NCBI RefSeq assembly: GCF_000421185.1
Contig: NZ_ATWJ01000009.1
Span: forward strand, 2,868-66,867
Length of the DNA stretch: 64,000 nt
Source: Ornithinimicrobium pekingense DSM 21552
Lineage (GTDB): Bacteria > Actinomycetota > Actinomycetes > Actinomycetales > Dermatophilaceae
Direction of reading: 5' to 3'
The notes under the pieces were generated by a model that did no database searches, had not been told where the DNA came from, and saw only the letters and a list, made by a program, of their open reading frames with translations. The position numbers and the translations under genes were made by a program. The stretch's first letter is position 1. The number at the start of each line of letters is the position of its first letter. Below are positions 1-7,982 of this stretch, piece by piece.

Positions 1-96
1 GCTACTGCCGCACTGAGCGTGGCCGCACGCTACTGCCGCACTGAGCGTGGCCGCACGCTACTGCCGCACTGAGCGTGGCCGCACGCTACTGCCGCC
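1..96. repeat. 28-bp tandem repeat, three full copies plus a partial one
   Basis: Three identical 28-bp units occupy 1-28, 29-56 and 57-84, followed by 11 matching bases of a fourth. The array may continue to the left of the window. The unit junction contains GCGTG-GCCG-CACGC, a small hairpin. A diverged copy with about two units lies at 9591-9642. The array sits ten bases beyond the stop codon of the minus-strand serine hydrolase. There are no spacers, so it is not a CRISPR array. Confidence 0.95.
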
Positions 97-105
97 TCCG
101 GCGAT

Positions 106-1242
106 TCAGGACGTCGGCATGAGGTCTTCAGCGAGGTCGGCGATATTGACGTACATGTCGTTGCTGAGGACGACGACCATGTCATTGGTCGGAGACGGCA
201 GGATCATGAGCGATCCGTACCCGCCGAGCCGCCCTTCGTGGTGGATCATTCCGCCCTCGTCCTGCATGAGTCCCAGCCCGACGCCCATCCCGTCTTCGGC
301 CAATGAGAAGTCGGTCATCTCAGCCAGGCTTTCGGCAGAGACCAGTTGACCATCGGCCAGCGCGGTGGCGAAGGTGACAAGGTCCGCGGCTGTGGAGACC
401 ATCCCGCCCGCAGCGCCTGTGGCGGTCTCCAACGCCCGGTAGGAAATACCCTCGGTGTTCCCCCCAGGCAGCGCGGGGGCGAAGCCGGTGACCGGTTCTG
501 GCCGGTCCGGCCCCAACCCCGTATGGCCCATGCCCAACGGCTCGGTAATGCGGGCACGCAAAACCTCTGACAAGGGCTGTCCGGTGACCTCTTCCACGAG
601 CATGCCAGCCACCAAGTAGTTCGTGTTGGAATAGCGGTGCTGGGCGCCCGGCGGTTCGAACTCGCGCTCCCCCTTGTCCAGCCGTGCCACGACCTCGGCC
701 GCGGTCCAACTGCGGGCGAAGTCCTCTCGCACGGCCTGCTCGAAGGAGGTGTCGAGGAACTCTGGCAGGCCGCTGGAATGGTTGAGCAGCTGTCGAACCG
801 TCACGCCCTTCGCCATCGTCAGATTGGGCAGCACGTCCGTCACCTGGTCCTCCAAACTCACGCGTCCCTCCTCGACCAGCTGCATCACCAATACCGCCGT
901 GAACGTCTTGGTGACGCTGGCGATACGAAACACGTCGCCGGTGCTCAGCGGGGTACCGGCAGAGTCCGCGCGTCCGGCAGCGCAAAGCAGCACACCCTCA
1001 GCGGTGCCGAGCGCGACCACCACACCCCCGGACATCGACTGGGTGGCCTTCTCAAGGTGGTCCTGCACAGACAACGGGTTTGCGGTTCCGGCCGTGCTCG
1101 CCCCGCCGACGGGGGCCTCGCAGTCCAGTGGCTGGATCTGCTGCGAGGCTGCGGCACCCCCGTCCGAGGTGACCGGCCCCTCGGATGAGCACCCAGTGAT
1201 CAACAGGCCCGAGGCCACCACTGCCATCCACGCCCGAATCAT
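106..1242 (-). CDS. Serine hydrolase lipoprotein, class C beta-lactamase/DD-peptidase fold
   Basis: The 378-aa product belongs to the beta-lactamase (class C)/penicillin-binding-protein-like serine hydrolases, an extracytoplasmic family whose substrates are usually unknown (esters, D-amino-acid peptides, rarely beta-lactams). The catalytic SxxK is SVTK at residues 109-112, the YxN motif is YSN at 204-206, and HHEGR at 334-338 sits where the third motif is expected. Residues 1-18 form a lipoprotein signal with lipobox LITGC, so Cys18 is the likely lipidated residue. The ATG at 1242 was preferred to a GTG 60 bases upstream because it puts the basic residue and hydrophobic core right at the N terminus. 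The gene stands alone. Family is clear; substrate cannot be assigned. Confidence 0.88.
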   Translation of the reverse strand: MIRAWMAVVASGLLITGCSSEGPVTSDGGAAASQQIQPLDCEAPVGGASTAGTANPLSVQDHLEKATQSMSGGVVVALGTAEGVLLCAAGRADSAGTPLSTGDVFRIASVTKTFTAVLVMQLVEEGRVSLEDQVTDVLPNLTMAKGVTVRQLLNHSSGLPEFLDTSFEQAVREDFARSWTAAEVVARLDKGEREFEPPGAQHRYSNTNYLVAGMLVEEVTGQPLSEVLRARITEPLGMGHTGLGPDRPEPVTGFAPALPGGNTEGISYRALETATGAAGGMVSTAADLVTFATALADGQLVSAESLAEMTDFSLAEDGMGVGLGLMQDEGGMIHHEGRLGGYGSLMILPSPTNDMVVVLSNDMYVNIADLAEDLMPTS

Positions 1243-1517
1243 CAGCCGCCCACCGCCCTGAACCGTCTTCCTCGATGGTGCACCCACCGCCACACCCTGC
1301 ACAACGCCTCACACGCCCGCAGCTCACGAAGGTGCCGTGCGTCCGCCTCCTCGTAGCAGCCGCCGAACCATCCGGAACTGCCGCGGGTCGGGCGCTAGGC
1401 CCAGGGATGAAGGAGTTGCGTCGCGTCCTCGGACCCGTTCCCGAAGATCACCAGTGCGGCGGCGGTAGGGTACCGGGCTACTGAGCGGTGAGACGGGTGC
1501 GCAGAGAGGGGATCGTC

Positions 1518-1976
1518 ATGTGGGCACGTCGGCAACCACAGTCCCCGGAGTTCGACTTTTTTCAGCAGCGGGTAGGCCGCCTATTGCTGCGAGGAGAGCA
1601 GGTCGGACACGTCGCTTCTGTGCTCCTCTGGGCAGGCACGGGATTCGCCTTTCTACGCCGTGTCCCGATGCCGACGTTCGTGATCACCTGGCTAGACGGC
1701 ACGCACGAGTTCTGCATCGAAGACACCGAGGCGTACGAGTTCTCCAAGGACGCGCGTGCGGGCCGAATGCGCTGGGAGGTGAAGCAGCTGCACGTCATGG
1801 CGGCTCTGGGTCTGCCGAGTGGAGCAGAGACGGACTTCACGATCTCTTGGTTGGACGAGGCGCAGTCCAAGGCGATCTGGGATGAGACCGGGATACCGGA
1901 GGACCCGCCATATTGGGAGCTCGGCCCGTGGGAAGAACCTGACTCCGACGAGCCGATGTCGGGCCCCCGACATTGA
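1518..1976 (+). CDS. Hypothetical protein, 152 aa
   Basis: I do not recognise this protein. The ATG at 1518 follows a purine-rich GAGAGGGGAT ribosome binding site and is preferred to the GTG at 1488. The N-terminal third is mixed and includes a short hydrophobic patch (VASVLLWAGTGFAFL). From about residue 45 the chain is acidic and rich in tryptophan: an ITWLDGTHEF strand-like segment is followed by a second ISWLDEAQ segment, which may be two related beta-alpha units. The C terminus is strongly acidic (EEPDSDEP). No signal peptide or convincing transmembrane helix is present, so it is probably cytosolic. No operon partner is evident. Confidence 0.6.
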   Translation: MWARRQPQSPEFDFFQQRVGRLLLRGEQVGHVASVLLWAGTGFAFLRRVPMPTFVITWLDGTHEFCIEDTEAYEFSKDARAGRMRWEVKQLHVMAALGLPSGAETDFTISWLDEAQSKAIWDETGIPEDPPYWELGPWEEPDSDEPMSGPRH

Positions 1977-2173
1977 GATCGACCGGCGGCCCCGGCGAAG
2001 GTTGGTGGGTTTCACGCTCATGCCGCTGTCGGCGCGCAGCGTCCGACCATGAGTCTGGTGAGGAGGCTCGGATCGCCGTCGAGATGCGGACGGGTCTGGT
2101 CGCAACGTCACGGTTCGGTCGCGTTCTACCCTCTGTCCTGGTGCGGTCAGACGAACTGGCGCTACGTTCAGTC

Positions 2174-2659
2174 ATGCGCAGCAGGGGAACCGCCGTCCTC
2201 GTCCTCACCGCCAGCTTCGGCCTAGCCTTCTGGCTCGGCACCGGACCACTGGCCCTGCTCTACACCCCCCACTGGGCCGCCGAGGCAATCCCCGTTCTAT
2301 TTGGGCCCTTGGCCCTGATCGCGGCCCTGCTCGCGCCCCGCTCAGTGCCTTGGAGCCTTGGTGGATACGGCGTGGGAGTCATCCTCGGTGAAGTGATCGG
2401 CGAGCATACTTACGCGGCACAGCAGGCGCACTTGAACGCGCAGTTGGGCGACCCCGCGTACTTGCAGGACTGGGAACCGAGCCACCCCGGATGGTGGATC
2501 GCAACCCTTGCTTTTCTGACCCTGACCGGAACCGGCTGCTGGCGAGGGCGACGAGCCGCCCGCCGCTCGGACACAGCATCGAACCGGACTGCCGCCCTCG
2601 TCGGTTCATCTCCGGTCACTGGTCCATCCATCGCTCGCGGTTCCCGAAGGCTGCACTGA
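2174..2659 (+). CDS. Small integral membrane protein of unknown function, 161 aa
   Basis: The open frame runs back to 1973, but the part before 2174 is arginine-rich and unlike a real protein, so the ATG at 2174 is taken as the start. From there the product begins with a short basic stretch and a transmembrane helix (about residues 6-25), then two further hydrophobic segments (about 35-55 and 58-75), a hydrophilic loop with HTYAAQQAHLNAQ and paired tryptophans, and a last helix near 105-122 followed by an arginine-rich tail. It would be a four-helix inner-membrane protein. No family is recognised. The 3' end faces the methyltransferase gene at 2696 across 36 bases. Confidence 0.6.
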   Translation: MRSRGTAVLVLTASFGLAFWLGTGPLALLYTPHWAAEAIPVLFGPLALIAALLAPRSVPWSLGGYGVGVILGEVIGEHTYAAQQAHLNAQLGDPAYLQDWEPSHPGWWIATLAFLTLTGTGCWRGRRAARRSDTASNRTAALVGSSPVTGPSIARGSRRLH

Positions 2660-2695
2660 GGCCGACGTCCCGGCATCCTCTTCTGCCGCGCTCCG

Positions 2696-3433
2696 TCATG
2701 CGGGCAGACGGTATGCGGAGATGTGGCTGGTGCTCTCGGAGGTGAAGTCCGATCGGGCCCAGTCGGCCCACCGTCCGGCCGGTTCGAGCCCGGCGAGCTG
2801 GGCCATGAGGTCACACTCGGCCGGCCAGACGTAGCGGAAGTTGCTCGTCGAGTACCGGTATGACCCGTCGGGCTCCCTCGAGTAGTGGTGCGACGTGCCT
2901 TGCTGGGTGGTCATGTCGTAGGTGTCGAAGCCGGTGTGGCGTTCAGTGACCTCGAAGGGCACGGCCGTCTGCCCGGGCGGGAAGCGACGGATGCCCGGGA
3001 CCCACAGCTCGATCACGAAGTGTCCACCAGGAGCGAGGTGGCGCGCTGCGTTACGGAAGCATGCGACGTGCTCCGCCTGCGTGCGCAGGTTCCCCAGTGT
3101 GTTGAACACGAGGTACACCAGGGAGAAGACGCCCTCTACCTGGGTGGTGGCCATGTCGCCGATAACTACGGGGATCTCGGTAGTGGATGCTTTCCGTCGC
3201 AGCTGCTCGACCATCGGTTCCGAGAGCTCGATTCCAGTCACTGGCACGCCGCGCTGGAGCAGGGGGACGGCTACCCGACCGGTCCCGATGGCGAACTCCA
3301 GCGCCTGCCCGTTTCCGGCCAGTTCGGCGAGAAAGTCCACCGTGGGGTCGAGGATCTCCGGGCTGAACATGGGCGACGAGGCGTCGTCATAGCGCCTGGC
3401 GGTACCGGCGTCCCACAAGTCACTGGAGGTCAT
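2696..3433 (-). CDS. Class I SAM-dependent methyltransferase
   Basis: The 245-aa protein is a Rossmann-fold methyltransferase. Motif I is EFAIGTGR at residues 46-53, the acidic residue that would hold the SAM ribose is Glu69 in TGIELSEPM, and the GDMA segment near residue 95 fits motif II. The stretch FSLVYLVFNTLGNL matches the post-II region of small-molecule methyltransferases. The C-terminal half (FEVTERHTGFDTYDMTTQQG, YRYVWPAECDLMAQLAG) resembles the lid of Methyltransf_25-type enzymes. The ATG at 3433 begins the conserved sequence. Substrate unknown. The esterase gene upstream on the same strand is 156 bases away, so cotranscription is uncertain. Confidence 0.85.
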   Translation of the reverse strand: MTSSDLWDAGTARRYDDASSPMFSPEILDPTVDFLAELAGNGQALEFAIGTGRVAVPLLQRGVPVTGIELSEPMVEQLRRKASTTEIPVVIGDMATTQVEGVFSLVYLVFNTLGNLRTQAEHVACFRNAARHLAPGGHFVIELWVPGIRRFPPGQTAVPFEVTERHTGFDTYDMTTQQGTSHHYSREPDGSYRYSTSNFRYVWPAECDLMAQLAGLEPAGRWADWARSDFTSESTSHISAYRLPA

Positions 3434-3530
3434 CGCCCGAGCCTGACGAAGCGGCTCAACCTGAGCAAGTAGATATGCAAAACGTGCGGACTGCCGCGAA
3501 TGGGGTCACGTCGGCCAGGCCACGCTTGCC

Positions 3531-3560
3531 GGAGGCCGGCATCTTGTACTGGTGGCCTCC
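3531..3560 (-). terminator. Hairpin downstream of the esterase gene
   Basis: GGAGGCC at 3531-3537 pairs with GGCCTCC at 3554-3560 around a 16-base loop. It lies about 30 bases after the stop of the minus-strand esterase (3590) and could end its transcript. There is no U-tract, as is common in high-GC actinobacteria. Confidence 0.45.
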
Positions 3561-3589
3561 CGTCAGACGGCAGCGTGAGTGAAGGACAT

Positions 3590-4222
3590 TCAGCGCGCTT
3601 CACGTGGGCGCCGAACTTTGGGCAGCCACCTCGTCACCGCGTCCTCATCCGCGGTCGTCAGTCCGTGGCCGACGGGTAGCACGACCAGCGACGGTTCTGC
3701 GCCCGCGGACTCGAACTGACGCGCGAGCTCGGGTCCATCAGATGGGTTACGCCGTGCGTCGCTCTCTCCACTCACGAGGAGGACCGGATAGCCGCTCAGA
3801 GGCGGGAAGACCCTGTCAGGAAACGGGGACAACGGCCGCAGCAGAACCGCACCCGCTGACAGATCCGGGGCGCGCACGACTGCCGCCGCCGCTGCGATGG
3901 CCCCGTTCGAGAAACCGAGCAAGATCGGCAACTCGGAGTACGCGTCTTGTAGACCTTCAAGCAGGTGTTGGATGGCCGCAGCTCCGTGCTCGAGATCCTT
4001 CTCATCGAGAGTGCGGTCGGGGTTGCGGCGGAAGAAGGCGAACCCCTCCCCCCACGCGATGCGCCCCCGCACAGAAATGATCGTGTGGCCCGGGCAGGCG
4101 GCCCGGGCGAAGCTCAGAAGCGTTTTCTCGTCCTGTCCGCTGCCGTGCAGCAGGACCACAGGCGCCAGGTTCTCAGGCGTCGGCCATATCCACGAGCGCA
4201 GTTCGGTGGATTCGAGCACCAC
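3590..4222 (-). CDS. Alpha/beta hydrolase, phospholipase/carboxylesterase type
   Basis: The 210-aa protein matches the small serine esterases of the dienelactone hydrolase/carboxylesterase group (YpfH/MhqD-like). It has an oxyanion-hole segment LLHGSGQDE at residues 24-32, the nucleophile elbow GFSNG at 103-107 (Ser105), a candidate acid Asp155 in SGESDARRNP, and the catalytic His186 in PVGHGLT. There is no signal peptide, so it is cytosolic. The start is GTG at 4222 (GTG again at 4219). Likely substrates are short acyl esters. The upstream side abuts the left flank of the IS110-type element, so the gene may have been separated from its original promoter. Confidence 0.85.
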   Translation of the reverse strand: MVLESTELRSWIWPTPENLAPVVLLHGSGQDEKTLLSFARAACPGHTIISVRGRIAWGEGFAFFRRNPDRTLDEKDLEHGAAAIQHLLEGLQDAYSELPILLGFSNGAIAAAAAVVRAPDLSAGAVLLRPLSPFPDRVFPPLSGYPVLLVSGESDARRNPSDGPELARQFESAGAEPSLVVLPVGHGLTTADEDAVTRWLPKVRRPREAR

Positions 4223-4539
4223 GCCATGGTGCCCCAGATGCTGAGGTTGGGGCGTCCGGACGACGACGTCAGGATCGGATGCAGTATCCGCTCCTAATGG
4301 GTTCTGCCGATGCCTCTGGCAGGCTCGGTCCTGGTAGCGGCCGGCGGGTCAGCACTCTCCGCTACTGACCCTCGAGGTCTCGCGGCAGACCGTGCGCCCG
4401 CCGGTCGTGAGGAGGCGTGACCGCTGCTGGGATGACGTGCCCCCGGATGGTGCGGGTGAGCACTTGACCATTAGGACGCCGGGAGTCTTCCGCCACGCTG
4501 CCGAGCAGAGGTCGCGACGAGGCGAGGGAGAACGGTGCG
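4223..4539. other. Gene-free stretch: left flank of the IS110-type element, possible bridge-RNA region
   Basis: No credible gene is present. IS110-family elements (non-IS1111 branch) carry a structured noncoding end of roughly 100-300 bases 5' of the transposase that encodes the bridge RNA guiding recombination. The 317 bases here have the right position and size. I see GC-rich imperfect repeats (such as GGTCGTGAGGAGGCGTGACC) but cannot fix the element end or a bridge-RNA fold by eye. Confidence 0.35.
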
Positions 4540-5776
4540 ATGTTGTTCGTGGGTGATGACTGGGCCGAGGACCACCACGACGTCGAGATCGTCGACGAGC
4601 ACGGGAAGGTGCTGGCGCGAAGACGACTACCCGAGGGGCTGGCCGGGGTGACGCGGTTGCACACGCTGCTCGGCGAGCACGCACCACCGGAGTGGGCCGA
4701 CCTTGACCCGGCCAGCGCGGCCGCCCAGGTGGTGGTCGGCATCGAGACCGACCGTGGCCCGTGGGTCGGGGCGCTGGTCGCGGCCGGGTACACCGTGTAC
4801 GGGTTGAACCCGATGTCGGTGGCCAGGTACCGGGAGCGGTACTCGACCTCCGGGGCGAAGTCGGACACCGCGGATGCTCACCTGCTGGCCGAGATCGTCC
4901 GCCTGGACCGGGCCCACCACCGCCCGGTCGCCGGCGACAGCGCCACCGGGGAGGCGGTCAAGGTGAGCGCACGCGCCCACCAGTCGCTGATCTGGGACCG
5001 GACCCGGCACGTGCTGCGCCTGCGCTCGGCGCTGCGGGAGTTCTTCCCGGCCGCGATGAGGGCGTTCGAGGGGCTGGACGCCCCGGAGGCACTGCAGCTG
5101 CTCGCCCTGGCACCGGACCCGGACACCGCCGCCAGGCTGTCCCGGGCAAAGATCGTCCGCGCGCTGACCGCCGCGAACCGTCGCGACGTGACCACCCGCG
5201 CCGAGACGATCCGGGAAGTGCTGACCGCACCCGAGCTGCGACGACCTGCCCCGGTGCAGGACGCCTACGCCGCGGTCGTGGCCTCCGAGGTAGCGCTCAT
5301 CACCGTGCTGAACACCCAGATCGAGCGGCTCGGGCAGGTGGTGGACGAGCATTTTGGCCGGCACCGGGACGCTGACATCTACACCAGCCTGCCCGGTCTC
5401 GGTGTGATCCTCAGCGCCCGGATCCTCGGTGAGTTCGGTGACGACCCCGACCGCTACGCCGACGCCACGTGCCGCAAGGCCTACGCCGGCACCGCGCCCA
5501 TCACCCGCGCCTCCGGCACCCGAAGTGGTCCTGGCCAGGTACGCCCGCAACCGGCGCCTCGGCGACGCCGTCCAGCAGTGGGCCTTCTGCTCCATGCGCG
5601 GATCGCCCGGTGCCCGCGCCTACTACCAGTCATTGCGTGCCCGCGGCATCGGTCTCCAAACCGCGCTCCGCCAGCTCGCCAACCGCTGGGTCGGCATCCT
5701 CCACGGCTGCCTCCGGCACCGCACCTTCTATGACGAGAACACCGCCTGGGCCCACCACCTCAGCACCGCGGCTTGA
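4540..5776 (+). pseudogene. IS110-family transposase, frameshifted near its C terminus
   Basis: The N-terminal part (4540 to about 5520) has the RuvC-like DEDD domain of IS110 transposases: Asp6 in FVGDDW, Glu69 in VVGIETDRGPW, and Asp109/Asp112 in KSDTADAH. It continues into the Transposase_20 domain with LPGLGVILSARILGEFGD and YAGTAPITRASGT, which carries the catalytic serine. At about 5520 the family sequence moves to the next frame and resumes as VVLARYARNRRLGDAVQQWAF, ending at the TGA at 5774-5776. The shift fits loss of about two bases in a CGC-AAA-type codon pair. The start has a GAGGGAGAA ribosome binding site. It probably no longer makes a normal full-length protein. Neither end of the element could be defined. 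Confidence 0.88.
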
Positions 5777-6104
5777 CACCGCCAGAACCTGTGATGTCTG
5801 CCGCTGTGAACGCGTAGCGTCCGACCATGCCGCTTGCGGCACGTTGCGTCCGGGGCAACCCAGTTGGTGTTCTAGCTCAATTTACGGGAGGGATCCGTCG
5901 CAGTTTCTTGCGCAAATGCGGACCTGAGAGAGGGGTCGGCGGGTGCGGCGAGGGGGAGAGCGACTGCTCCGACGAGTGCGGCGAGGGCAGACTCTTTGTG
6001 CGTTCGAGCCCCGTGGCCGCTGCCGGACCGTCGACAGGTCGCTCGGGCGGGAGTAGCCTGAAAACTACGCGGCGTTCGCCGTGCAGGGCGGAAGGAATGC
6101 ACTG
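5777..6104. other. Gene-free stretch downstream of the transposase
   Basis: No credible gene. The first part contains the motif GCGTCCGACCATG, also found at 2039-2051, followed by TGCCGCTTGCGGCA, a short palindrome. A GC-rich segment with repeated GCGAGGG follows. Just before the next gene lies GAGTAGCCTGAAAACT, a possible promoter region, and GGAAGGA at 6089-6095, the ribosome binding site of the small membrane protein. Confidence 0.4.
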
Positions 6105-6443
6105 ATGCTTGTCATCCTCGGCCTGGTTCTCCTGCTGATCGCCCTGATCGTTGGCATCGCAGGGGTACTCACTAACAGCGATCCACTGACCGACGCCTTC
6201 TCTGTGTTCGGTTTCGCCGTCGACGGTACGACGGGGACGCTCTTCCTCTATGGCATCGTGGTCGGGGCAGTGGCGATGCTGGGCCTGAGCCTGGTCCTCG
6301 CTGGCGCGAGCCGATCCTCGCGCCGCGGTCATGACGCTCGCCGTGGGCTCAAGGAGTCCCGCAGGGAAACTGCTTCGGCGGTCCACGAACGGGACAACAT
6401 GCGCGATCAGCGGAACGTCGCACGCGGGGGCAGTTCGACCTGA
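6105..6443 (+). CDS. Small two-helix membrane protein, 112 aa
   Basis: The ATG at 6105 is chosen over an in-frame GTG at 6081 because GGAAGGA lies about nine bases upstream and the protein then begins directly with a transmembrane helix (MLVILGLVLLLIALIVGIAG, residues 1-20). A loop with SDPLTDAFSVFGFAVDG follows, then a second helix (LYGIVVGAVAMLGLSLVLAG). The C-terminal 40 residues form a charged, probably helical cytosolic tail (SRRGHDARRGLKESRRETASAV). Proteins of this layout are common in actinobacteria and have no assigned function. It stands alone. Confidence 0.75.
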   Translation: MLVILGLVLLLIALIVGIAGVLTNSDPLTDAFSVFGFAVDGTTGTLFLYGIVVGAVAMLGLSLVLAGASRSSRRGHDARRGLKESRRETASAVHERDNMRDQRNVARGGSST

Positions 6444-7408
6444 CGCGTCGAGCGTGGGCCGCACGCGAGGGCCTCAGTCCGTGGGACGCGCCGGCTCGAA
6501 CACGCAGAGCTCGGGCGGTTGACACCTCCGTTCATCCAACGTGTCCGGACGGTGGATGAACGGTGTCAGTGTGTGCCTAGCGCGTCCCGCGCCGCCGGTG
6601 CCCCAGTTCATCACTGATGGGCGCCTGCACCGGCAGACTCTCGTTAGTCCCGACGCACGAAGCGCCTCCATCGGTCGGCGCCGACGGCGAGTGCGTGCTC
6701 GACCCGGTCGTAGAGGGCCCCTCTAGCCTGACGACGATTGACGCGGCAGCCAGCACGCGGCGCGTGTCAGTCCTTCGCCTCAGGCGCGTCGTCTTGGCTC
6801 ACCCACCAACGGTGACCGCCACGACCCCACCGCTCATCTCCGAGCGGCGGGCCAGGACGAAGGCGTGCCCAGAGATGAATCCGCGCAAGTGTCAGTACTT
6901 CTCAGGTGCATCCGCTCATGTAGCCGCACTGCGGACGCGGTAGCGTCCGCTCCTGCCGCTGACGGGATGGGCCGGACTCGTCGATGGACGCGCCGGCACC
7001 GGCGAAGCGGCATGTCCTGTCACACTGCTGTCGGGCGGTCACCGGAACGGCTTCGGGCGGCTTGCCGTGGCACGAGAACCAGCTGACACCGTTGAAGTCT
7101 CCTTCGAAGGTGCGCTAGCCGAAACGCGGGCCTCCCCATCGTTCGGCCCCTCGCCGACGCAGTTGTCTAAACATTTCACCCAGTGCGACTCCCGGACGTT
7201 GAGTTAGTGATTGTGCAGTGGAACCAGCTGGGCCGTTGCTCCTCGGAGGGTCGGCCACTGGCGTTGCAGCATCTGGGCCGGAGCGGGCCAGCCTGGTCCT
7301 CGGGGTGCTGGAGGCAGGGGCCGAGAAGATCGTGAGTGGAGGGAGGCTGACAAGCGCCGAGTTGCGGTCTGAGCGAAACAGCGCTGACTTGCCGCAGCAT
7401 GTACTGGT
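6444..7408. other. 965-base stretch without a convincing gene
   Basis: Several short open frames exist on both strands, but none has a good ribosome binding site together with protein-like composition. The stretch contains a strong hairpin (6521-6567) and one copy of the recurring GCGTCCG...TGCCGC motif (6943-6960). It may be a decayed gene region or the leader of the sigma factor gene. I see no RNA gene. Confidence 0.5.
6521..6567. repeat. Strong inverted repeat with nested palindrome
   Basis: CCGTTCATCCA at 6528-6538 pairs perfectly with TGGATGAACGG at 6553-6563. The outer GACAC (6521-6525) and GTGTC (6563-6567 region) extend the stem across a small bulge. The loop contains the palindrome GTCCGGAC (6543-6550). 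It lies about 80 bases after the small membrane protein gene and may be its terminator, or a protein-binding site. Confidence 0.7.
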
Positions 7409-7981
7409 GTGAGTCCTGATGCGGAGCACTTCGAGGGCGTCTTCCGAGCGACGTACGTGGACCTGACCCGGTTCGCGGCTCGTCGCGTGGAGTTGTCTGT
7501 CGCCGAGGATGTCGCGGCTGATGCCTTTACGGTCGCGTGGCGACGACGTGGCGACCTGCCGGACGACCCCGGTCAGGCACGGGCCTGGCTGTTCGGTATT
7601 GCGCGCAACCTCATCCTGGCCCGGCACCGACACGTCCGTCGTGACCAGGCGCTCACCGTCCGACTCATAAGCCACGATCGCGCCTGTTCGACAGTTCCCG
7701 GGCACGAAGCTGGCGTGATCGCGGGCGCGGACCTGGAAGCCGCATGGACCCGGTTGACCACGGCCCAGCAGGAAACCATCGCCCTGACCGTGCTCGACGG
7801 GCTCAGCAGCCAGCAGGCGGCCATGATTCTTGGCGTCTCACCCGTGGCGTATCGCCTGCGGTTGATGCGGGCGCGGCGTGTGCTCGGGGCCCACCTGCGG
7901 GTGTCCAAGGACCCGGCTCCCCCCACCACCGCCCGTCAGCAGCACACTCCACCGGACACCTACCAGAGCGAAGGGCGTTGA
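7409..7981 (+). CDS. ECF-type RNA polymerase sigma factor
   Basis: The 190-aa protein has the two-domain sigma-70 ECF layout. Region 2 is FRATYVDLTRFAARRV...AEDVAADAFTVAWRR (about residues 11-46) followed by ARAWLFGIARNLI. Region 4 is the helix-turn-helix near residues 108-158 with LTTAQQETIALTVLDGLSSQQAAMILGVSPVAYRLRLMRAR. It would direct RNA polymerase to a small regulon in response to an envelope or stress signal. The start is GTG at 7409. The stop is one base from the ATG of the membrane protein at 7983, so the two are cotranscribed. The C-terminal tail of about 25 residues is disordered and proline/threonine-rich. Confidence 0.92.
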   Translation: MSPDAEHFEGVFRATYVDLTRFAARRVELSVAEDVAADAFTVAWRRRGDLPDDPGQARAWLFGIARNLILARHRHVRRDQALTVRLISHDRACSTVPGHEAGVIAGADLEAAWTRLTTAQQETIALTVLDGLSSQQAAMILGVSPVAYRLRLMRARRVLGAHLRVSKDPAPPTTARQQHTPPDTYQSEGR

Positions 7982-7982
7982 C

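Noticed and set aside
1-96. CRISPR array
   Set aside because: The units follow each other directly with no spacers, and no cas gene is present.
5990-6030. tRNA remnant or att site (TTCGAGCCCCG, similar to a T-arm)
   Set aside because: No matching acceptor or anticodon arm is nearby, and short GC-rich T-arm-like strings are common in this base composition.
6617-6943. Possible 108-aa gene on the plus strand
   Set aside because: Composition is arginine/threonine-rich without a hydrophobic core, there is no clear ribosome binding site, and the frame does not resemble any family.
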